From positions 18,874,734 through 18,938,733 of the forward strand of contig NC_089738.1 of assembly GCF_035083965.1 (NCBI RefSeq): a DNA stretch of 64,000 nt. Direction: 5' to 3'. Made by a program: the position numbers and the translations under genes. A model generated the notes under the pieces. It was not told where the DNA came from and did no database searches. It was given only the letters and a program-made list of their open reading frames with translations. Below are positions 55,191 through 64,000 of the stretch, one piece after another. Each line of letters opens with the position of its first letter. The stretch's first letter is position 1. Source of the DNA: Branchiostoma lanceolatum (taxonomy: Eukaryota > Chordata > Leptocardii > Amphioxiformes > Branchiostomatidae).

Positions 55191-56359
55191 GAAGTAATCA
55201 GCTATTTTCTTAGAAACAGTGTTACGTATTGTGATGATCCTAATAGCCTTACAATTTACTATTTATGTCAGTAGAAATACAGTGCTGTAGTGTTGATCAT
55301 ATTTGATAATTTGTTTTTTAAGGGTCCAAGATTATTTACTGTTTTCTTAGCATTCTTGTTGACATTGGTTTTCACTGTGCCATTGGCATAGACTTAAGAT
55401 GATAGCATCTGCAGTTCTGTTAAAGACTCTAGTTGTAAATTCATTGTTCAAAATACTTTGCTGTTTAAGTTACCAGTTGTTTTGGATCAACGCAATGTAA
55501 TGTAGATTTCACTGGTCACTACTGTTAGTTAATATCTAAAAATAGGCAAAGCAGAAAGCTGTCACATCCCCTATTTTTCACTACTTTACACAACATATCA
55601 TATCCAAAGATCAACAAAAGCAAGAAAAATGTGGAAGAACAAGTTCTTAAAAACTCAAACCATGTTTTTATTTCTATAGGTAGCATTTTTCTTTACAAGT
55701 GGTGAAGTGGCATTAGTACAATGTGTTTGTACATACAATAAGGTACAATATGGAAGAAGGTGGCACAATGCGTTCTGAAGTGAATTATAGCTACAATTTC
55801 TGGTGCAAAATCTATTGGACTAATTTCCTTGTTATCAAGATTTCACATATTTATGTACACAGAACAAATGTTAAGAATTCAAAAAACCAACACCATTTTA
55901 TACACATGAGGCAACTTTACTAAATATATATTCTTGTTTAAGGCACAATCTGGCGTATACATTCAACGCTGAATATTGTTTTGTTCAATACAAGTTCAGA
56001 ATTCATAAGAAGACGTGTTCTGACTGTAGAGTGCAAAATATACAGATCTCACTACGGTTCATCATATTGTAAGGCACAATAAAGGTTAAATTTCACCAAC
56101 AAGCGTTGACTGAGCAGGACTTTCTTTTGGCCAGAACAATCTTTCTTCTCTGACAAAGCCACAACTTGGTGAGACGAATACTGTAACTTCCTGTACTGTA
56201 CATTTAAACTTGCAGCAATTTTATACACTCAAGCTACATTTTTCTCCTCACAAAATGTATGTTCGCCTTTCTTTTTTCTCTTTCCCTCTCACTCGCCCTA
56301 TTTTTACCATATAAATCTTGAGAACTGCTGGTTGTTATATGGCTAAACGGCGACACAAG
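55191..56359. other. Convergent 3' region between the SYCE1-like and EFHC2-like genes
   Basis: Likely both 3' UTRs. Minus-strand AATAAA (TTTATT on plus) at 55667-55672 could end the EFHC2-like mRNA. Plus-strand AATAAA at about 56079 could end the SYCE1-like mRNA. If both are used, the mRNAs overlap tail to tail by about 400 bp. No other gene seen. Confidence 0.4.
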
Positions 56360-59300
56360 TTAAGAGTCGCCCATGTTGGCTCCAAAGATCTCCCCCATCA
56401 GAGGAGTGTACTGGACCATCATAACGTTGTCTCTGCTCTCAGCGCCAACCCAGTTGGAAAGCTGAGAAGGAACAATAAGGATTCATTAGTATGACAAATT
56501 GCAATTCCTGTTCAATGGTTTAACATATTTTGTTTGCGAAATCATAGAAACAGTACATGTGGATTCTAAAATGTTGCGAGAGCTTGCAAGATAAAAGATG
56601 TGGCAAATTCTGGCTACAATTAAACAGCATGCAAACTGATTTTTAAAAGGTGGCAGATTGTTGACAAACCTAGGATAGGAAACAAGAAGAAATATTCAAA
56701 CAAAAATGTAAAAGATGCAAATGTGACAAATTGCCACACCTAAGAGTGACCTTAGTTTGTAACAATTTGCAACAAAATGATAAAAACATGCAAAACATAC
56801 AAATTACCACGCATATGGCAGGCTGACAAATTTGTAACAATTTGCCAAATGTGGCGGGTTGCTTACCGTGGCGGGTGCGGCTGTGTAGTGTAGCGGCTCG
56901 ACCGGGTTCTCTCTCCAGTTGAGCAGGTCCACAAACTCCTGGTAGTTCACAGGGGTGTCGTCTGTACCGGCAAGTCTGGAATAAACAGGGTACAACGGTT
57001 AGATCACATGATACAAGAAGTCGTAACATCTCCTTCTGCTGTTGGTCAGAAAATCTTGAATTTCTGAGGGCTATGTTGCAGCATAGAAATTAATTCCAGT
57101 TCCCATTTTCACCTGTACTATACTGTTGTTTATCACAATCGCACTGGGTCCCTGTTTACTTCCAAATTGAATATAGAAATCATCTAGAAAGTTGAGCATG
57201 TCTAAATAATAATGTTTCTGACTTTAGGGAGAAGAGATGCTGTTCAAGTTTTGAGTCAGTTCATTGCCAAGCTAGTAGTCTCTTGGCTTCGTACTGAGCA
57301 AACTTTGTTTTTAATCCAGTTTTCTTCTTAATTTCCGTTTTATACTTTATTCTTTATACTTTAAGTCTTTTAAATACCTTGATATCTTCATTATGACCTG
57401 TCCAGTGATAATGACGGACACAAGTGCTAAGGTTTAACTAAGCATCTGGGTGAGCTGTGTGTTAAATAGGCTCATAGTGCTTGTGGTCTAATGCGTCCTA
57501 ATTTGCAGACAACAAAGGACATTCATTTGATAAACCGAAATAAAGATCTGTGGAAGATTACACGTACTTCTCCAGAATTGCTCTTAGCAGATCATCGGAG
57601 ACTGGAACGTGGAAGGCCTTTGACACCATTCGCACCTTCTTCCTCGTGATGTTGCCAGTCCTGGGATAGGGAAAGAGAAAACGTTTAGTAAACTACAGAC
57701 CAAACCACAAGAGTTACCTCTCAAATTCTGATCTAAGAACACAACATATTTAGCTACATGCAACTGTTGACAATTACGTACAATATATGATATACCTTTG
57801 ATGTGCTGGGAAAATTCCCCTAGCTATTTTCGGTTCAAGTACAACGAACAGTTGGCCACTGCCTCAAAAGCCGGTCCTAAGGATTGCAATCTTTTCCAGT
57901 AGCATGCATGTTGGTTTTCCAACAATAGCTTGGAATTTGAATTCTTGACCTTCTTGTCTCTAGGCAGGGTCATTAACCACTAGACCGTGCAAACTACAAA
58001 GGAAAAACAAACAAATGAAAAAAAAAACAATAGAAAAAAACTCTTCCCTACCTGCTAGTATCGTGGTGCATCATGAGTTGCTTCAGCCGCGTGAAGTTTT
58101 CGAAGTTGTGCTTGCGGAGTTGCTCCTGGGCGACGCCTAGCAACACGCTGATGTTGACCTTCTCGTCTTGGCGCTCGCTGAAGTACCGCCCGAGCGTCAT
58201 GATCTCGTGCTCCACGAGCTTGTTGCCGCAAACCTGCGTCAGCAGATTCCTACAGGAAAATAGATAAAGTTTAAAGACTGTTTCTGTGTATGTATAGCCT
58301 TATAACCACCCTTGAGTGTAACACACCAGCTTCGCAATTCTGTATCTGTATCTACATATCCAGTATAACCACCCTTTCGCATGACACACCAGCATCTGTA
58401 TCTGTGTATAGCCGCTATAACCGCCCTTCAGCATAACACACCAGCTTCTGTATCTGTATCTACAATATTAGCTGGTTTAACAGCCCTTCGGCTTCTGTAT
58501 CAGTATCTGCACAGTCTAACCACTCTTCGGTGTAACACACAAGCTTCTGAATGTGTATCTGTATAGCCAGTATAACTGCCAGTCAGTGTAACACACCAGC
58601 TTTGCAGTCTACAGCGCAGCAGCAGCTGGTTATATTAAACCATTTTTATCTTGTGGACCTGAATTTTTACTCTTAAGATGCGTAAGAAATGACTTGATGT
58701 AGCCCAAAGATGCGTGTCTTACCTGAAGACCTCGTAGGGGATCTGCCCAACACCGTTGGGGTCGTTCCTCAGGAAGAACTGCTTGATGTCGTCGGTGTTC
58801 TTGAGGGCCTGGGCCTTCAGCTTGCCCAGGATGTTGTGCACATGGGCCACTGGGAACTGTGGGGACAAGGGTTAGATCTTTTAGTACTATTGTTTTCCAT
58901 TTTTGTGTTATGATTGATGTTGTTCCTTTTTGTCATCAGAATAACTAATCATAAAATATTAGCAATATTTTGGGGTAGTTTTTGTTTTATTTCAATTTAC
59001 CACATAGTGGAAAGGGGAATAAAACAGGTGCTTGATACCTTTACAAGTTACAAAAAAACTATGGGGGATTAAGCCATTCGTAGGGATCAATGTTGCAGAG
59101 TTCCATTGGGAATCACTGTAAGAGGCTGTTGCTCAAAAATAAGATTTTGAGGATGATTCCACTGCTTTTAAGGTGCAAATACCATATTTCTACATTATTC
59201 AACCAGAGCAAAAAGGCGCAGCAGCAACTGGTTATATTTCACCGAACGACCTGTCACGTCTGACATTTACACATCTAAGTGACTGTATGCTTTATCATTC

Positions 59301-62300
59301 AATTACCAGAAAGAGCAATTGACCCTCACCTCAGGACTGTGTTTCTCCATGTACATAAAGGCGTACTCGTCCGCGTCGATCAGAACGAAGATGTGGTTGT
59401 TGAACTGAACCTTTGCGCCGACGAACAGGTCCTGGGCAAGGTAGTACGCGGACGGGTCGGACTTGTACAGCTCCTGTCCGGGCTTCTTCACGCGCCCGCG
59501 CTCAAGGAACTTCCCGCCAATAACGCCTGGTGAAAAGAAGACGACGTTAGAACAGTCCTGACAGAAAAAACATCACTGTATCTTTCACCTTGAAGACTTC
59601 AATTAAGACTTCTTGTAATTGAAAATAAGTATTTTTGATTGCAGTACAGATATTTCATTTTGCACATTTCTTTTTCTGGCACTAGTTTACAGTATCATTA
59701 TGCATGCAAATGCATGAACCTTCAAGATCATAAAACTATGGTACGAAATAACAAAACATGTAACTGTTAACGAAACTGTTGATAAAGTAATACTGCAAAA
59801 GGAGGGAGGCATTTTTCACTCTGTCATCACTCTAACGTCCCACGTGTATTGTTTGTTACAATTCTAAATATAATTAATCAAATCAAATCCATTAAAATCA
59901 CATTTCTGGACCCCTATAGACTTCCAATGTCCATGTACACTGATATTTGGAACCTACCAGAGTTCCTGACGGGCGGCTCGAAGACCAGCAGAGTGTCGTC
60001 AGACAGGAAGTAGGAGATGATGAAGCGCCGGTCGGCATCGATGGGTTTGGTGGTGTCCATGCGCGCCATGAACCGCAGTACGTTACTCTCCAGGCCATGT
60101 CTGTGGGAGATAAACACTATGGGTTAACTGAGAACGAAGCATGATGCTTTTGTATTAGCTAGCGGTGCAAAAAGTGCCACTTTTGTACACAACCACCTGT
60201 TGTGTACAACCACCTGTAGAACAACTACAGAAAATTGTAGTTTTGGAAATGGAAACATTTTTAATTATCATATTTTTCCTATTGTCATCTTGGGGAGAAT
60301 ATTGTTTAGAACAAAAAAAATGTATTGGCTTCAGTTGAAAATCCAAACAAATGGGGATGAAATTTTAGCAGGAGAAATATGACTGTGCATGACTGTTGCA
60401 CAACTACAATACCAGACAGACGTCATTACTCCACAAACCCAATCATACTACCACAGCTGGCCACCGCACATTCGCATTCAGAGGCACAGATCACTACAAC
60501 ACACTATGAGATGACATAAGGCATGTATCAACCCTGCCGCAGTTTAAAGTTGCCTCGAGATGCATGCCTCGTGTAATTTTTTGAGGTGAAATAGATAAGT
60601 ATACATTTCATTTCATTTCATGACATTACATTTTGCATTGCTTTTCAATAATCATTGTATTTCCTAGCTCTTTTGCTTCCTTCTTTGACCAAACATCTCT
60701 CCTAGGAGCATCTCACTTTCAATTGAAAGCCAAGGCCAAGTACCACTTGATTCATAAAAGGCTCATCAAAAATACTACTTATTCCAGGCGAGACATCATC
60801 AAGTGCTGAAAAGTACTCATATATGACTAAAGGCATGTTTTGGTCGGCTACTTCAAATGCCAAACACCCCTGTAAGTGTGGAACTTGTGAATAGTCTTTA
60901 GAGCTATAAAGAGCCAGCTGTTATTAGTAAGCACCTCTTAAACAGAATGAGATTTTTTTACATCTTTTTGATCATGTGCAGCTTGCTCCAACCTTATACT
61001 CATAGTCCTCCATTCCAGTACAAAAAGTAGCCTAAAGGTATTGATAGATCAAGCATTTCAGGGGAAATAAGGGCTCAATCAAACAAACAAACAAAGAAAC
61101 AAACAAACGCACCTATCATTTATATCTGGTTCTGGTCTTATAGTCCTCAATTTAACCATCAAAAGTAATCTCCAAGTCAGAAGGTACTGATAGATAAAGC
61201 ATTTCAGGGGGAATACGCACTCACTCACTATCTATCTGGTTTAACATCTTTTTTGACAAGTTAAAAAAAGCAACAAACAAACAAGCGCACCTGTCCTTCT
61301 CCATGAACTTGATGAAGTCCCTGCGGGGTGGTTTCGGGATGAGGCCGGCGCATGAGCACAGGGAGTCCTCCTCCGAGCCGAACCCGTTGTACGGGGGAAC
61401 GACGCGACCGGGCCGCCCTGGTGCCGGGGCCTTGTACTGCAGCGGCCCAAACTCAGCTGGAAACGGAAATTATTTAAGATGTTACTGGTGTGTTTTAAGG
61501 CTTGAAACTCCTCAAAGCAAGCACAGAACCCAGGAAAACTGTACTTGTTATTATATAGTTGTAATAAAATTTTCAATACTAATATCTAAAATTGGATAAT
61601 TGTATTTTTAAGTCAATTCAGATGTTGCATTTATCTATGCCCAACAAATTCTATAGGACACTTCTCATATAAAATAATATTGATTGTTCAAGTTGTTTAG
61701 CTGCATTTTCAAAGTTAAAAAGGAAGAATAATCCTTTCTTAATTACAAACTTTTACCTCTTTTCCAGACAAACTTTGTTTCTTTAGAATAATTCATGAAC
61801 ACCCCATTAGAGGTTCGATTACTGTAGTACCTTTTGCGAGTTAAAAAACCCCCAGAATTTTCAAACATAGGCAGGAGAGTATGACTTACAGATGCCATAT
61901 TTGGAGCGGTAGTACTCGCGGGTGAACTCGTCACAGTCACAGATGACAATCTTGCGTCCCCACACGTTGACCACGCTCCCGATGGTCAGGTCTCCGTCAT
62001 GGTAGAAGTCCAGGTGGACTGCTCCAGTCTGGAGGAGTAATGGTAGGAATGAATACAAATTGATAATACGTAACGAAAATATGGTCATCAATGAATGAGA
62101 TCTTTTTGCATGATGTTATCAAGTTTAAACTTAGTTTTTTTCAATATTCAGGTCATGCATATTCTTTTACATTGTGTACTTACAATTTACAAATACTTGA
62201 TGCAGTTAAGTTTCCAGACCAGCTTTAAGGTACATGTACATGAGGTTGGACAGCTGAAACTAATTCTTTATGGCATGACGTCTCTGTTTCGATTAATATA

Positions 62301-63917
62301 AGAAGAAACAAAAGATATCGATAGACGAAATGTAGAAGATCTTTTCCCTAAATAAGCACTGAATTCTGAATCGTAAAGTGCTCTAAACATGCTGACAATT
62401 TTCAATGTTACACATGTCTTGTCCAGTACTTATTGATCTCCATGTATATAAATCTTAAGTATAGATTGTTTGCCGTACCTTGAGACTGTCGAGGATGTAG
62501 CGCCCGCCGTGTCCCGTGGGACCGAACACGTTCAGCACGGTACGGTCGGTCTTCTCTCCCGGCTGGTTCAGGGGGGTCGGAGCGTTCTGGAACGGAGAGA
62601 ATACATCATGTTATTCATCAGTTCCCGTGATTGGTGACTTGTACTGTTATTGGATGTATCCTGGGGAAGGGCAACTCAGTTGGAGCTGCACCCGTCTTTC
62701 GGAAGGAGGTGCCTCAAGCATGTTAAATGGGAAGGGCTAGCAACCCCTCCCTTTAGAAATATACCCTGCTACTGAAACAGGGTCAGAAACTTGCTGACCT
62801 ATGGTCAACTTAGGTAACCACATGGTAAACAAGAGCAAAAAAATGACCCTAAGTATTCAGTTTTTCGTTTCACACCTTTTGTCAAGGCCATATTGATACA
62901 TGACAATAGCCTGAGTGTCATCCTGTTTCAGTTCCAGGTTCTACCTTGGTGAAGGTATAGAGCCTGGAACTGAAACAGGATGACACTCAGGCTAACATGA
63001 CAATTCGTCGAAGAGAAATAAGCTGTGTCATATTTGGGCAATCATTAATGGAGACATTTTCCTATAGGTTTGCCTGAAAAATGAGCTGATCTATTTTTTG
63101 TTACTAAAATTAGAAAAGGAGAACACATCCAATTTTAACGTCATAAAGATTATGGTTTAAACTGCTCACCTTCGGCAGCCGTGCTCTGTTGAGGAATTTG
63201 GGCGCAGCGTCGCGTCCAGAGTTGGGCGTGATTTTCTCCCGGATCTCGATGGTGTCGTCCGCCAGGAAGTAGTGCATCACCATCTCGCGGGAGTCCCCGA
63301 ACATCGCGTCGGAATCGTCCCAGTAGCAGTAGAACCGCAGGACCTAGAGAGAATAATGTGGTGTGGCGGTTAATAACCCTGCTTCTGAATCAGAAGGGTA
63401 TGTATGTTTAAACTTGTGTCAAATCACCAAAGTAAGCAACACATAAGTTCACAATTTGACATCTAAAAGCCAATATTAGTCAAAAACACAGCCGTTAATT
63501 AAGCTTATCATTCTTTACAATCAAGTACATGATTTGTCATCATCGTTTATTTGAGAAACAAATGGCTAAGCTTATCTAAGTTTGTTGCCAAAAAGATGGC
63601 AGACATTTCGTTCAATCGTACAATGTATCTCCATTGTTAAGTGAAGAGGTGTCGGGTTTTCAGAAAGATAAATATTAAGCTTCGTGAAGATATATCATAC
63701 CACATAATTGGTAAAGTATCTCTTTTGCTCACTTAGTTCAGTACAGTTCAAAAGAATAAACAAATAAACAAACAAACAAACAAACCTTTCCGTCGTTGTC
63801 GAGGAACTGTTTGAGCGTGTCGTAGCGCTCGTACGGGCGCAGCGGCTGCATGCTGTCGTCCAGCTGCTGCCGGTAGTTGGAGTACGGGTCACTGGGCGTG
63901 TTTTCTGGCAGATTCAC
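56360..63917 (-). CDS. EFHC2: EFHC2-like DM10 / EF-hand ciliary protein, 3' twelve coding exons; 5' end beyond the window
   Basis: EFHC1/2 proteins are axonemal microtubule inner proteins of motile cilia. Exons in the window: 63917-63786, 63343-63170, 62586-62479, 62028-61890, 61456-61291, 60100-59958, 59526-59330, 58856-58723, 58249-58052, 57660-57568, 56975-56867 and 56461-56360. Phase is continuous over 564 codons. The second DM10 domain spans the first four: PYERYDTLKQFLDNDGK, FYCYWDDSDAMFGDSREMVM, HYFLADDTIEIRE, NSGRDAAPKFLNRARLPK, NVWGRKIVICDCDEFTREYY. VPPYNGFGSEEDSL links to the third (FIISYFLSDDTLLVFEPPVR; GRVKKPGQELYK; FVLIDADEYAFMYMEKHSPE). EF-hand-like helices follow (QFFLRNDPNGVGQIPYEVF; NYQEFVDLLNWRENPVEP). 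The first DM10 domain and N-terminus lie right of base 64000. EFHC2 is preferred over EFHC1 because of GFGSEEDSL, the NVWGRK..DCDEFT..YY.SKYGI run and the C-terminal NWR.NPV segment. Confidence 0.9.
58300..58620 (+). repeat. Degenerate tandem repeat, 50-65-bp unit
   Basis: The phrase 'gtaacacaccagcttctgta' followed by tatctgtatctac and agtataaccacccttc recurs at about 58319, 58383, 58435, 58529 and 58589. A single related unit is at 28266-28370. In an EFHC2-like intron. Confidence 0.7.
60985..61291. repeat. Tandem intron duplication reaching the donor of the exon at 61291
   Basis: 60985-61112 and 61136-61291 share tcatagtcctc, ggtattgatagat.aagcatttcagggg and the ending acaaacaaac.agcgcacct. 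The left copy therefore ends with a duplicate donor (acct) but no exon body. Confidence 0.5.
62625..62830 (+). repeat. Possible SINE-derived sequence
   Basis: gtatcctggggaagggcaac, cacccgtctttcggaaggag and accctgctactgaaacaggg resemble common SINE bodies in marine invertebrates. No tRNA head recognised. Confidence 0.3.
62907..62994. mobile_element. Near-perfect hairpin MITE
   Basis: tagcctgagtgtcatcctgt...agttccaggttctac is mirrored by gtatagagcctggaact...acaggatgacactcaggcta around a 10-base loop. Confidence 0.8.
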
Positions 63918-64000
63918 CTGTGGGCCAAATGAGAAAAAACACGAGAATTAGTCAGTGCCAGCTTTCAATCATACTAGTAAGTGTCAGAAAGTGATTGGTT

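Overview
This is a eukaryotic, metazoan window with intron-rich genes, short exons bounded by GT-AG sites, CpG-containing coding exons and dense small repeats. The gene content and the many short palindromic dispersed elements, including the 'tagcctctaccaggct' and 'tagcctggaatcc' families, suggest a lancelet (Branchiostoma). That identification rests on my recollection of such sequences and was not tested by a search. All gene models below were assembled by hand from splice sites, phase continuity and protein-family resemblance.

Layout. (1) 1-1.3 kb: a small inverted-repeat element and the first coding exon of an unrecognised minus-strand gene that runs off the left edge. (2) 2.3-17.8 kb: two tandem minus-strand genes for TNF-superfamily type II membrane ligands most like TRAIL (TNFSF10). 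Each has six coding exons with identical intron phases and 289 codons. The second gene carries a five-copy tandem array of one TNF-domain exon, and relic terminal exons lie beside both genes. (3) 18-31 kb: a gene-poor stretch of MITEs, a LINE fragment, segmental repeats and one possible degenerate Cys/Trp-rich gene fragment. (4) 31.4-40.3 kb: a complete minus-strand BTB-BACK-Kelch gene (KLHL26-like, 578 aa, eight coding exons) with several half-exon relics. (5) 41.5-46.7 kb: a complete plus-strand TCTP gene (TPT1, 170 aa). (6) 47.9-55.2 kb: a plus-strand coiled-coil gene (290 aa) resembling the synaptonemal-complex protein SYCE1, with E-box, CCAAT and E2F motifs just upstream. (7) 56.4-64 kb: the 3' twelve coding exons of a minus-strand EFHC2-like DM10/EF-hand ciliary gene that continues past the right edge.

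The genes do not form one pathway. They cover death-ligand/immune signalling, a cullin-3 adaptor, a growth-related chaperone-like protein, meiosis and cilia. The KLHL26-like and TPT1 genes are divergent (head to head), and the SYCE1-like and EFHC2-like genes are convergent (tail to tail). The strongest second-look signals are the exon array, the nearly identical terminal exons of the two TRAIL-like genes (probable gene conversion), kappaB-like sites upstream of both, the recurrent partial exon duplications that keep a splice site, and the meiotic-type promoter motifs of the SYCE1-like gene.
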